Part shown: one piece after another, positions 33,479 through 44,993 of the stretch | Position numbering within the stretch: the stretch's first letter is position 1 | How the letters are laid out: the number at the start of each line of letters is the position of its first letter | Made by a program: the position numbers and the translations under genes | Notes under the pieces: model-generated | What the model was told of the DNA's origin: nothing | The model's input: only the letters and a program-made list of their open reading frames with translations | Databases searched by the model: none | Source of the DNA: Chitinophaga pinensis DSM 2588 | Lineage (GTDB): Bacteria; Bacteroidota; Bacteroidia; Chitinophagales; Chitinophagaceae | NCBI RefSeq assembly: GCF_000024005.1 | Contig: NC_013132.1 | Span: 3,280,001 to 3,344,000 of the forward strand | Reading direction: 5' to 3' | DNA: 64,000 nucleotides

Positions 33479-34150
33479 TTAGCGTTCGCAGGATTCACCT
33501 GAACAGGACTGACCAACGCCTGACGTTATCTCGCTTGCCATACTTAACTGCTGATCGATAGCGCCTTTTAATGCGTCATATTGCTGGTATCCACGGCAGA
33601 TCACCTTAACAGCGCCTTTTTCTAAAGTAAGCAGTGTTGGAAACCCCTGCACGCCTAATTGACGGCTAAACTCAAACCCCTGCAATGTTTTCCGCTTCAT
33701 TTCATCGGAATGAAAACGCGCTGAAAAAGTGTGCTTATCTATGCCAATGGCTTCAGCCAGGTCAGCTAATACGCCATCATTTGTAATATCCCTGCCTTCG
33801 ACATAAAATGATTGTTGCAAAAGACGCAGGTATTCAAAATCCTTTTCCGGTAATAGGCTTTGTACTACTGTGAGCGCACGGCTTGAGGGTTCGGTGTCAT
33901 AACGGAAGGTATCTGACACAAACTTCATTGCATGATCAAATTGTTGTCCGCTTCGCAGGTTTACATTTCTCCAGTGATACTCCAGGAATTTTCTATACTC
34001 ATCTGTTACAACCTGGTCGCTAAACGGCGCAAATCCGCCAGATATAATTTGTAAGTCAACATCAGGATGCTCCTCTTTTATCTTTTTCACCGTAGTGCTA
34101 AAGCCATAACACCAGGAACACATCGGATCTGTGAAATAAAATAGCTTCAT
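33479..34150 (-). CDS. DsbA family thioredoxin-fold protein (FrnE-like)
   Basis: 223 residues, no signal peptide, so cytoplasmic. The active-site CSWC (C11, C14) follows the first strand, and the thioredoxin-fold cis-proline loop is GVQGFPTLL. A helical insert (about 60-150) is as in DsbA/FrnE proteins. The C-terminus adds an unusual extra cysteine pair in GQSCSGESCER, which could act as a resolving or metal-binding site. Likely a thiol-disulfide or dithiol-dependent isomerase. It lies 103 bases upstream of the old-yellow-enzyme gene on the same strand. Confidence 0.9.
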   Translation of the reverse strand: MKLFYFTDPMCSWCYGFSTTVKKIKEEHPDVDLQIISGGFAPFSDQVVTDEYRKFLEYHWRNVNLRSGQQFDHAMKFVSDTFRYDTEPSSRALTVVQSLLPEKDFEYLRLLQQSFYVEGRDITNDGVLADLAEAIGIDKHTFSARFHSDEMKRKTLQGFEFSRQLGVQGFPTLLTLEKGAVKVICRGYQQYDALKGAIDQQLSMASEITSGVGQSCSGESCER

Positions 34151-34417
34151 AATTCCATATTTTGAATTGTGTAAAATCGTATTGGTATCATTCTGGTCAA
34201 GCCTTTTTTAGCGCTGACCTGTAAACGATTATTTCAATGCAAAGATGGCCTGGTATTCATTCCTGGAACATGGAGGATTTTTATTTTATAATGGACGTTT
34301 TTGCTCTTGAGAAGAGAGCTCAATAATGACATCTCACATTTTGTTACAACAAAAGCAGATTCGGTTAGGCCCGCCAGCAGTAGACAAGCCAATTTTGTGT
34401 CTACTAAATGTTATTTC

Positions 34418-35149
34418 ATGAAAAAACTAATCTTCTTTTTGAGCCTCACCATCTCTGCTATCTGTCATGGACAACAACGCGATACCTATTTGTTCGTTCC
34501 CGGTGCCTGGGACGGGGGCTGGGACTACGCAAAAGTTGACTCTATATTAAGCGCACACGGAAATATCGTATACCGGCCTACACTTACCGGACTGGGAGAA
34601 AGAGTTCATCTGGCAAATCCCGGCATTAACCTGACAACCTATATCAACGACATCCGGAACCTGATGCAGTTTGAAGACCTGCATAATGTGATCCTTGTTG
34701 GCCACAGTTATGGGGGAATGGTGATTTCCGGGGTAGCAGAACAGGTGCCGGGTCGCATCAAACAACTCATTTATCTGGATGCAATGGTGCCTAATGACGG
34801 AGAAAGCGCCAAAGATGTGTGTGGTGATCTATGGGCGCCTATGACCCAGGGGAATATAAAAGATAGTATGGTACTTTATCCTTTTGGAACGACGCCGAAA
34901 GATGTTCCGCAACCGCTTAACACCTTTATCGAGCCGGTAAAACTGAGCAATCCCCTGGCCCGGAAAATCCCGGCAGTATTTATCCAGATGACCAAGGACG
35001 GGAAAGGAAGTCCTGCTCACGACAAAATGGGTATTGCAAGAGCAAAGGAAAGAAAATGGAAAATCTATAGTCTTGAAGGCGGACACTACGCTATGCGTGA
35101 ACAACCTGAAAACCTTGTTAAAAAGCTGGAAGAAATCACGCAACATTAA
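34418..35149 (+). CDS. Secreted alpha/beta hydrolase
   Basis: 243 residues from ATG 34418 (MKKLIFFLSLTISAICHGQQ, a clean signal peptide); the longer frame from 34301 has no such signal. The fold is that of the salicylate-esterase/methylesterase-like group: YLFVPGAWDGGWDY at the oxyanion loop, nucleophile S97 in GHSYGGMV, a lid region (KDVCGDLWAPMTQG) and the catalytic H223 in EGGHYAMREQPE. Substrate unknown, probably a small ester. An AraC regulator begins 15 bases later and is presumably co-transcribed. Confidence 0.88.
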   Translation: MKKLIFFLSLTISAICHGQQRDTYLFVPGAWDGGWDYAKVDSILSAHGNIVYRPTLTGLGERVHLANPGINLTTYINDIRNLMQFEDLHNVILVGHSYGGMVISGVAEQVPGRIKQLIYLDAMVPNDGESAKDVCGDLWAPMTQGNIKDSMVLYPFGTTPKDVPQPLNTFIEPVKLSNPLARKIPAVFIQMTKDGKGSPAHDKMGIARAKERKWKIYSLEGGHYAMREQPENLVKKLEEITQH

Positions 35150-35164
35150 TCATTAACTTCGGGT

Positions 35165-36091
35165 ATGGAAAAGAAGGTGGTCCATAGTATAAAAACAATC
35201 AGTGAATATCATAGGGTAATGGGGCTTCCCAAACCTGAGCATCCACTGATCAGCGTGGTTGACTATGAGTCTGTTACCCTGCCTTGTAAAGCCAGCATGA
35301 GTTTTGTTTTTGATTTTTACACGATCCTGCTGGATAAAGATTTTAAGGGCAATATGAAGTATGGTCAGCAGTCCGGAGATTTTGAAGAAGGAGTGATGTT
35401 TTTCATGGCGCCCGGACAGGTATTTGAAGTTGAGCTGCTGAGCGCAGATTCCATCAACCGTTCCGGCTGGATATTACTGATTCATCCTGATTTTCTCTGG
35501 AAAACGTCCCTGTCAAAGTCAATCAGGCAATACGAGTATTTTAGTTATTCCGTCAATGAAGCTTTATTCCTGTCTGATAAGGAACAGAAATCCATTCAGG
35601 GTATTATGGAAATTATGGCGCAGGAATATAAAAACAACATTGACAAATTCAGTGAGCCGGTCATCCTTGCGCAACTTGAATTACTGCTGACCTACGCCGA
35701 CAGATTTTATCAGCGTCAGTTCATTACCCGTAAAAAGTCAGGTCACTTTATCCTTGAGCGCCTGGAAAGCTTGTTAGACGAGTATTTCAATCAGGAACAT
35801 CTTTCGACGAAGGGCATTCCAACGGTTCAGTATATCGCTTCATCGTTGAATGTCTCACCAGGTTATCTGAGCAGCTTACTAAAACTACTGACGGGAAAGA
35901 GTACGCAGCACTATATCCAGGACAGGGTCATCGAGCATGTTAAAGAACAGTTATCAACAACGGAACGCTCCGTAAGTGAGATTGCCTATGTGTTGGGGTT
36001 CGAACATCCACAGTCGCTTAGCCGCTTGTTCAAAGCAAAGACTAATTTATCACCGCTGGAATATAAAAGACAATTGGGTGCCTCAAATTGA
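35165..36091 (+). CDS. AraC family transcriptional regulator
   Basis: 308 residues. An N-terminal sensing domain (SMSFVFDFYTILLDKDFKG, then FMAPGQVFEV) is joined to an AraC helix-turn-helix (STKGIPTVQYIASSLNVSPGYLSSLLKLLTG, then RSVSEIAYVLGFEHPQSLSRLFKAKTNLSPLEYK). It starts 15 bases after the alpha/beta hydrolase. The sequence around its stop codon is a perfect palindrome that acts as a terminator. It may control the hydrolase and the neighbouring reductase genes. Confidence 0.92.
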   Translation: MEKKVVHSIKTISEYHRVMGLPKPEHPLISVVDYESVTLPCKASMSFVFDFYTILLDKDFKGNMKYGQQSGDFEEGVMFFMAPGQVFEVELLSADSINRSGWILLIHPDFLWKTSLSKSIRQYEYFSYSVNEALFLSDKEQKSIQGIMEIMAQEYKNNIDKFSEPVILAQLELLLTYADRFYQRQFITRKKSGHFILERLESLLDEYFNQEHLSTKGIPTVQYIASSLNVSPGYLSSLLKLLTGKSTQHYIQDRVIEHVKEQLSTTERSVSEIAYVLGFEHPQSLSRLFKAKTNLSPLEYKRQLGASN

Positions 36092-36105
36092 GGCACCTTC
36101 TCTTT
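36077..36105 (+). terminator. Terminator overlapping the AraC stop codon
   Basis: GGTGCCTCAA-A-TTGAGGCACC is a perfect palindrome (36077-36097) that contains the stop codon at 36089-36091 and is followed by TTCTCTTTAT. The U-tract is imperfect. Confidence 0.65.
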
Positions 36106-36150
36106 ATAAGCTTAATGAGCATAACCAATTGCATCAATGTTTGAAGGGGT

Positions 36151-37329
36151 CTAAACGGTTTCCCCGGTCAATATACTGCGTATCCTGGCTACCAGCTGAT
36201 GTGTCTTACTGATGGCGCTATAATCCAATGAATCCTTCCAGGATGAAAACTTGGCGATCACTATCTGGTTAAAAGGATCAAGAAAAAGATATTGGCCATA
36301 AATGCCCATGGCGAATATTAACTTCGGATCGGAATGAATGATATACCATCCGGAGCGATAGGCCATATTATCACTGATCGCCGCAAATGCTTTCCCCCAT
36401 TCTCCGTTCTGCCAGGCTTCCCGGTCACCATTTTCGGCAATATCATCCAACAGGGTAGAAGGTATAATTGCCGGAATGCCTTGTTGCTGTCCACCTTGGC
36501 CGATGATAGATTGTCCCAGTAAAGCGAAGTCCCGGATTGTTGCACACAGTCCGCCTGTACATCTTGCTGCTCCATTGATATCAACAGTCATATATGCAGG
36601 ATGTTCAGCCCCCATTGGTTGCCAGATTATTTCACTCAGCAATTTGTTTACTGGTTGGCCTGTTGCCCGTTCAATCGCCCAGCCAAGCAGATCGGTGTTG
36701 GCGGAAATATATCGGAAAGTATCATCGGAAGTAGGTTGCAGATTGTTTAATTCCAGATAGAAATCATGTAGGCCGATCCGGGTATCTGTTGGCGGCACAG
36801 GATCCCAGTTGGCGGCCTTTGCATAACGCATCTCCTGTTCTTTATTGAGAATAATACCACAACGCATATCAAGCAGGTTGCGCAGCGTGATACTGCCATA
36901 AGTCGTTCCATGTAGTTCCGGGATATAAGCTGACACCGGCGTTTTAAGGACGATCATGCCCTTTTGTTCAATGATCCCGGCAAGCAGGCCGATAACTGCC
37001 TTGGTTGCTGACATAAGGATGTGATGTGTATCTTTATTATTCCCATTGGCATACTGTTCATGGACGATTCTTCCCTTGTGCAGAACAATTATCGCATCTG
37101 TTTCCGTCTCAGCTAGAAGCTGTTCAAAAAGCGGATCGTTGATATTTTCTTCAGTGTGCCGGAATATAAATGAGCGTTGACTGTCGTTTTCTACTGTTGT
37201 CGTGGGAATGATTTCATTGACATGGTTGAATGCCCATTTGTTGTTATGGGCTTGCCGCCAATTGCTGATATCAATTTTGCCGTATGGAGCGCTTTCTGGT
37301 GAATAAATTGACATGTTGTTTTTCTTCAA
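36151..37329 (-). CDS. Serine hydrolase, class C beta-lactamase-like (6-aminohexanoate-dimer-hydrolase-like)
   Basis: 392 residues. The catalytic SxxK is S107-A-T-K110 (LMSATKAVIG), the second motif is YISANTD (YxN type) and the C-terminal KTG position is replaced by a weaker RSGWY. The order SATK, then RYISANTDLLGW, is typical of NylB-like esterases. No signal peptide, so it is probably cytoplasmic. M6 (37314) is an alternative start. It is 45 bases downstream of the Crp/Fnr gene on the same strand, and the gap is largely a palindrome fitting a Crp/Fnr operator. Confidence 0.88.
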   Translation of the reverse strand: MKKNNMSIYSPESAPYGKIDISNWRQAHNNKWAFNHVNEIIPTTTVENDSQRSFIFRHTEENINDPLFEQLLAETETDAIIVLHKGRIVHEQYANGNNKDTHHILMSATKAVIGLLAGIIEQKGMIVLKTPVSAYIPELHGTTYGSITLRNLLDMRCGIILNKEQEMRYAKAANWDPVPPTDTRIGLHDFYLELNNLQPTSDDTFRYISANTDLLGWAIERATGQPVNKLLSEIIWQPMGAEHPAYMTVDINGAARCTGGLCATIRDFALLGQSIIGQGGQQQGIPAIIPSTLLDDIAENGDREAWQNGEWGKAFAAISDNMAYRSGWYIIHSDPKLIFAMGIYGQYLFLDPFNQIVIAKFSSWKDSLDYSAISKTHQLVARIRSILTGETV

Positions 37330-37352
37330 AATTCACCTTTCCCAACAGTCCT

Positions 37353-37374
37353 TTTTTTGACAATTGTCAAAAAA
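37353..37374. promoter_or_regulatory. Perfect 22-base palindrome, candidate Crp/Fnr operator
   Basis: The core TTGACAATTGTCAA (37357-37370) is flanked by T and A runs, giving a perfect 22-base palindrome. The pattern TTGAC-N4-GTCAA follows the general TTGAY-N4-RTCAA layout of Crp/Fnr-family sites. It begins right after the Crp/Fnr stop codon and lies 24 bases before the serine hydrolase start. A hairpin terminator role is also possible because of the T/A runs. Confidence 0.6.
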
Positions 37375-37956
37375 CTATGAGATATTTCTCCGTATCCGGC
37401 TTAACGTAGACTGATTGATACCGAGGTAAGATGCCAGGGTCGACAATGGAATACGGTTGGCCAATCCCGGATATATTTTTAAGAACTCTAAGTACCGCGT
37501 CTCTGCATCCTGTAACATCATGTCATTCAGCAGATTCATTTTATTGGACAGCACTTTGACAGCGATATTTGACAGGAATCGCTGCCAGTGAGGGATCGTA
37601 TTGCCCAACTCCGTTAAGTCCTGCTCAACGATGACAAGGAGCCGGCAATCTGTTACAGCAATAAAGCTGACGCCGGATGCCACCTGATTATTAAGACTAT
37701 TAAAATTTAATGCGAAATGATATTCCGGGATGAAGGCCCTGGTGATATCATCTCCTGTTTCCGATTGCAGCGCCACACGGATAATGCCGGATGTGACGAA
37801 TGCCAGCTCCCTGGCAATCCTTCCTGATTTCAGCAGGTAATCGCCCCGGGAAAGTTCTCGGTGCCTGATACGGTCACTTATAAGTTCGATCTCCTGATGG
37901 TTAAAAGAAGAATATTCCAGCAGGATCTTAGTCAGTTCATTCATATTTATCGGCAT
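37375..37956 (-). CDS. Crp/Fnr family transcriptional regulator
   Basis: 193 residues. A cyclic-nucleotide-binding-like jelly roll (about 15-120: LSRGDYLLKSGRIARELAFVTSGIIRV) is followed by a helix-turn-helix (LSTLASYLGINQSTLSRIRRNIS). M5 (37944) is a possible start. It is the second short Crp/Fnr protein in the window and the paralogue of that at 377-964, though with different effector-domain residues. The palindrome directly behind it and the serine hydrolase beyond make an attractive regulator-target pair. Confidence 0.9.
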   Translation of the reverse strand: MPINMNELTKILLEYSSFNHQEIELISDRIRHRELSRGDYLLKSGRIARELAFVTSGIIRVALQSETGDDITRAFIPEYHFALNFNSLNNQVASGVSFIAVTDCRLLVIVEQDLTELGNTIPHWQRFLSNIAVKVLSNKMNLLNDMMLQDAETRYLEFLKIYPGLANRIPLSTLASYLGINQSTLSRIRRNIS

Positions 37957-38040
37957 TTGCTGGCCCGGCTACATACAGGAGATAATACGACGCTGATATG
38001 GCGTCAACCGTTCTACCTGGTATCATTATGACTAATTGAT

Positions 38041-39237
38041 TTACGCTGTAGTAGGCGGAGTCTCCGTTACTTTTGGCTCCGTACGGGTACCGCTGTACAA
38101 TTCATATTCCAGCAGGCGGCAGTCAATAGTACTGCTATAGAACTCTATACGTCGTTTAGCTTTCAGGCCGATCTTTTTAGCCAATTCCAGATTACCGGTA
38201 AATACATAGCCAAAGTAACCACCACATTTTTGTTTCATAAAATCACCGATACGACTATATGTTTCTTCGAGCACCATTATTTCATTTGCTCGCTCGTCGT
38301 ATTCAGGATTGACATAAAAAACACCGGGCACACCGGGAGGCACCTTTGTGGCAGTAAAATCACAAACAGCAAATTCTATCAGTTTGCCTACACCGGCTGC
38401 TATCGCATTCTTACGGGCACTCTCGATGGCTTTTGCACTGTGATCAGTGGCGATAATGCGAAGCCCCGGTATTTCTTTGATCTGCTCTTCGAGCCGGGCA
38501 TCCTCCTGCTGGTATACCTGTATATCATAACCCTTCAGGTGCATGAAGGCATAGTTGGTTATGAACAGACCAGGTCTGCGGTTAGTGGCGATCATTGCGG
38601 CCTCAATAGCAACAGTACCGGAACCGCACATAACATTCACGAATGGACTCACTCTGTCCCAACGGGAAGCATAAATGGTGGCGGCAGCCAGTGATTCCAG
38701 CATTTGCGCAGGACCGGATATTGCACGGTACCCATGACGGGCCAGTGAATCACCCGAGGTATCGACAAATATTTCGGCATGTTCATCTTTCCAGAACAAA
38801 TGAATGACGGCGCCCGTTAAAGCTGCGCCGGTAGAGGGACGTTTCCCCGTTTTTTCACGTATCCTGTCAATAATGGCATCCTTCACGCGCAGGTTAGCAT
38901 ACATGCTGTTATTGATACTTTCGTTGCTGACATTGCTGGTGATGGAAAAGTAACCGCCATCGGGTAAAATATCTTCCCAGGGATACTGGTGAATATTATT
39001 GTACACATCATCCGCATTACCTGCCTCAAAAGATTGAAGACTATATAACACCTGACTGGCGCAACGGAGATTCAGGTTGAGCCTGATACATTCATTTACT
39101 GTTGCTTTTAACCTTACACCGGTAACAAAAGTTTCTGTCTGCTCAAAGCCAAGCTCCTTTATTTCCTGTTCCAGATAAAGTGCGTTTCGCTTATGACAGG
39201 TAATGGTAACAGCCCCAGGGGTAGTATAAATATTCAT
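38041..39237 (-). CDS. THUMP-domain class I SAM-dependent RNA methyltransferase (RlmL N-terminal/YcbY-like)
   Basis: 398 residues. N-terminal ferredoxin-like/THUMP module (about 1-160: CHKRNALYLEQEIKELGF, then GVRLKATVNECIRLNLNLRCASQVL) and a Rossmann methyltransferase domain (165-375) with SAM loop FVNVMCGSGTVAIEAA and ATDHSAKAIESARKNA. The motif IV position reads N310-P-E-Y313 instead of the usual NPPY, and the first motif has N for D. This family modifies guanosine N2 in 23S rRNA or tRNA. Whether the NPEY form is active is not clear from sequence. The gene is isolated, 84 bases upstream of the Crp/Fnr gene. Confidence 0.88.
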   Translation of the reverse strand: MNIYTTPGAVTITCHKRNALYLEQEIKELGFEQTETFVTGVRLKATVNECIRLNLNLRCASQVLYSLQSFEAGNADDVYNNIHQYPWEDILPDGGYFSITSNVSNESINNSMYANLRVKDAIIDRIREKTGKRPSTGAALTGAVIHLFWKDEHAEIFVDTSGDSLARHGYRAISGPAQMLESLAAATIYASRWDRVSPFVNVMCGSGTVAIEAAMIATNRRPGLFITNYAFMHLKGYDIQVYQQEDARLEEQIKEIPGLRIIATDHSAKAIESARKNAIAAGVGKLIEFAVCDFTATKVPPGVPGVFYVNPEYDERANEIMVLEETYSRIGDFMKQKCGGYFGYVFTGNLELAKKIGLKAKRRIEFYSSTIDCRLLEYELYSGTRTEPKVTETPPTTA

Positions 39238-39332
39238 ATTGTACGAAAGTAAAATTTCAGGTTGGTTTTAACAAAACAGAAAGGACGTACAAGCCGAAGA
39301 AGATGGCGAGATCGATAAATTTGAGATAAACA

Positions 39333-39362
39333 AAAGAGGCATCTCAATTTGATAGCCTCTTT
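39333..39362 (-). terminator. Terminator hairpin beside the tRNA-end repeat
   Basis: AAAGAGGC (39333-39340) pairs with GCCTCTTT (39355-39362); an inner ATC/GAT pair extends the stem. It lies 6 bases after the tRNA-Arg 3'-end copy when read on the minus strand, as the terminator of the intact tRNA does. Confidence 0.65.
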
Positions 39363-39368
39363 CGTTTT

Positions 39369-39389
39369 GTGAACCGGAATGGATGCGAA
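39369..39389 (-). repeat. Copy of the tRNA-Arg(UCU) 3' end, possible att site
   Basis: GTGAACCGGAATGGAT followed by GCGAA matches 54952-54972, the 3' end and T-arm of the intact tRNA-Arg gene, in 20 of 21 positions and in the same orientation. Chance identity over 16 consecutive bases is very unlikely in 64 kb. The repeat brackets the polysaccharide utilisation locus. Confidence 0.75.
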
Positions 39390-39458
39390 ATTGCTGATAA
39401 TGTGTTGAATGACAATGTATAGTGTCATTCTGAAAACACAAGGGCGCGAATGCAGCAC

Positions 39459-39611
39459 CTAATTGAGATTATCTACTACGGTATTGGCCGATATCTCAGA
39501 GTGATAACCTTTAAACTCAGGATATTGCCAGGTTTCACCAGTAATTGTATTGTTGTATTTTTTTTGCCAACCCCGAACTGAAGGTACATTGGTGATGAAA
39601 AAAGGGTTCAT
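39459..39611 (-). CDS. Small hypothetical protein or gene fragment (50 residues)
   Basis: Minus frame from ATG 39611 reads MNPFFITNVPSVRGWQKKY, then TITGETWQYPEFKGYHSE, ending SANTVVDNLN. Composition is protein-like (aromatic-rich, no low complexity). No good ribosome site precedes it, so it may be the C-terminal remnant of a longer protein. Not recognised. It lies between the tRNA-end repeat and the tautomerase fragment. Confidence 0.4.
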   Translation of the reverse strand: MNPFFITNVPSVRGWQKKYNNTITGETWQYPEFKGYHSEISANTVVDNLN

Positions 39612-39631
39612 ATGCCTGATGCGTATATCTT

Positions 39632-39883
39632 GATAATGGTGATTTCCTTTATCCGGAAGATCGTAGTGATCGATATGTGATTATAGAGATACTGCTATTT
39701 GAGGGGCGTACGGTCGAAGCCAGGAAAAAATTATATCAGCTCATTTTTGCATCTTTTCGCTCCATTTTGGGTATTGAACCGAATGATGTAGAGATCACAC
39801 TTATCGAGACACCGGCGCGTAATTGGGGCATACGAGGAAAGGCAGGTGATGAACTTACCTTGAACTACCAGGTTAACATTTGA
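39632..39883 (+). pseudogene. Tautomerase_2 family fragment (N-terminally truncated or frameshifted)
   Basis: From about 39632 the plus frame reads DNGDFLYPEDRSDRYVIIEI, then LLFEGRTVEARKKLYQLIF, IEPNDVEITLIETPARNWG and LTLNYQVNI. This is the C-terminal half of Tautomerase_2 proteins, which are normally about 125 residues. The usable start is an internal GTG at 39677, and upstream the frame meets a stop codon. An amino-terminal piece with the catalytic Pro1 is missing, so the protein is unlikely to be active. Marked as a remnant near the left edge of the island. Confidence 0.7.
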
Positions 39884-40045
39884 TCAGTTGCCCATCTTAT
39901 TTCAGCGTCAGGAGTATCCGTCGGGATGGCCAATGATATGGTAAAGGATTGTTAGAAGGCTTGATCGTTGGTTATCCCCGGGATATGTCCTTTTCGATTA
40001 CAGACAATCAACCCATATCCCGAGGATAGTCAAACGACCATAGAA

Positions 40046-43216
<3,171 letters not shown>

Positions 43217-43244
43217 TTAGTAAAGAGATTGGTTCCGCTTCATT

Positions 43245-43284
43245 AAACCAGTACAGCGCCGGGGAGCCGGCGCTGTACTGGTTT
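43245..43284 (-). other. Stable intercistronic hairpin between susD-like gene and GH2
   Basis: Arms AAACCAGTACAGCGCCGG and its exact complement (43245-43262, 43267-43284) form an 18-base stem with a GGAG loop. It lies 18 bases after the SusD stop codon and 37 bases before the GH2 start. Only a short T-run follows, so partial termination or protection of the upstream mRNA end is likely. Confidence 0.75.
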
Positions 43285-43302
43285 ATTTATACCATACAAC
43301 GT

Positions 43303-44982
43303 TTAATATCCCGCATTAGGTGTAAGTCGTGTGTTTTGTTCCATTGCACTTTGTGGAATGGGCAGCCAGTTCATATGTTGTGAGAATGTACTGTTAAATA
43401 TGGGTACCTTGGTATAGGTTAGTCTACCATTAGCCTCCGTCGTAATTTTCATACCATATTGCGGATGAGTAAGTACGGCTTCCCCCTTTGTAGTGATATC
43501 CCAGCGGCGGATGTCGTACCAGCGTTTGTCTTCAAACGCAAGTTCTATTCTGCGTTCGCGGCGGATATTTATACGCATTTCGGTTTGGGTCATTCCTGCC
43601 GGTAACGCAGGTAAACCAGCGCGTCTTCTCACACTATTAATGGCACTATATACACTGGCATCCGGTCCGGTAGCTTCGTTTTGCGCTTCAGCATAGTTAA
43701 GCAGTACTTCCGCATAGCGGTAAAAGATATAGTTGGAAGTACCGGGGTAAATTCCGAGACTGGTCTGGCCAAGAATAGATTCGTCAAGGGTTTTTTTGCC
43801 ATTGTAACCAGTATTACTGATGTCGCTGGAGGAACCCAGATCGATCTGGTTATTGCCGCCTACACGTGATAGGAATGTGTAACCCTGCCAGGTAGAGCCG
43901 TCATATACAATCGTCGCATAAAATCGTGGCTCGCGGTTTACATATGGTTGTTGCGGATCGTAACCGGAAGCAGGGTCTGTAATAGGCAGGCCATTCGCCA
44001 TTTCATAGTCGTCCACCAGATTTTGGGTAGGTTCAAGATTTCCCCATGCCTGTTGTACGCCATGTACAATCACTGGTCCCTGCATACCTTCCCGGCGGTG
44101 TCCTTTGCTTGGGACTGCATACCCTCTTGCGAAGATCGTTTCAATGTTCCAGTTGTTTGCTGCCAGAAATTGCCCATTGTAGTCAGGGAAGAGGTCATAA
44201 ACATTAAGATCTATAACCGCTTTATTAGCAGCGGCAGCTTTTGCCCATCGGGCCGGATCGTTATTAGTATTTACAAGGATGCTGGCAGCAAACAGATCTA
44301 CTGCTCCTTTAAGGGTAAGGGCAGCACCTTTAGTAGCGCGGCCTGTAGCAGCAGCTTTTGTAGGCAGATCAGCAGCCGCGGCATCGCAATCAGCTTCGAT
44401 AAATGCCAGCGTCTCCTCCATGCTGGCGCGAGGAATGAATATTTTGTCGCCCATCGTCTGATTATTCAGTGGCTCGGATATCAGCGGAACACCTCCATAG
44501 TTTTGATACAAGAAGGAATAAAACAGTGCACGCAGGAATTTTACTTCCGCTACGCGTTGTTGATACCATTCATCGGAGAAATGATCCCGGTATTTTGCAG
44601 CTTGCTGCAGGAACACATTACATCTGCGGATTCGGCTGTAGTTCTCGGACCATTTAAACATAGCGCCAGGTCCATCCGGCGCATTTGATGGATTCAACGC
44701 ATTAGAACGGATGAGGGATTGTCCTGTCATCCACGTGGCGCCTACACAACTGTTATCCGTCCATTGGTCCAGCAGCTGAGATTCATTATTCATATCAGGC
44801 AGCTGGTCGTAAATATCATTTACGAAAAGATCAGCATTTGCTTCAGTGGCGAAGGTGCTTTCATCAGTGAGGGATCCTTTTGGATCTACATTCAGAAAGC
44901 CATCTTTTTTGCAGGCGCTCGTAATGAAGATCAGCAGTGCCAGCACGAGGACATGACCGTATGAATTATATTTATATTGCAT
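43303..44982 (-). CDS. SusD/RagB family nutrient-binding outer-membrane lipoprotein
   Basis: 559 residues. Lipoprotein signal ends in FITSAC with C24, then KKDGFLNVDPKGSLTDESTF as in SusD proteins. TPR-like helices hold the segments EVKFLRALFYSFLYQNYGGVPLI and FYRYAEVLLNYAEAQNEA, and the C-terminal IRRERRIELAFEDKRWYDIRRW is the family hallmark. It caps the SusC barrel on the cell surface and binds the glycan. It starts 11 bases after the SusC stop codon, so the pair is translationally close. Confidence 0.96.
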   Translation of the reverse strand: MQYKYNSYGHVLVLALLIFITSACKKDGFLNVDPKGSLTDESTFATEANADLFVNDIYDQLPDMNNESQLLDQWTDNSCVGATWMTGQSLIRSNALNPSNAPDGPGAMFKWSENYSRIRRCNVFLQQAAKYRDHFSDEWYQQRVAEVKFLRALFYSFLYQNYGGVPLISEPLNNQTMGDKIFIPRASMEETLAFIEADCDAAAADLPTKAAATGRATKGAALTLKGAVDLFAASILVNTNNDPARWAKAAAANKAVIDLNVYDLFPDYNGQFLAANNWNIETIFARGYAVPSKGHRREGMQGPVIVHGVQQAWGNLEPTQNLVDDYEMANGLPITDPASGYDPQQPYVNREPRFYATIVYDGSTWQGYTFLSRVGGNNQIDLGSSSDISNTGYNGKKTLDESILGQTSLGIYPGTSNYIFYRYAEVLLNYAEAQNEATGPDASVYSAINSVRRRAGLPALPAGMTQTEMRINIRRERRIELAFEDKRWYDIRRWDITTKGEAVLTHPQYGMKITTEANGRLTYTKVPIFNSTFSQHMNWLPIPQSAMEQNTRLTPNAGY

Positions 44983-44993
44983 GATTTTTACAT

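Noticed and set aside
43948..44688. 246-codon plus-strand frame
   Set aside because: Antisense to the SusD gene, which has full lipobox and family signatures.
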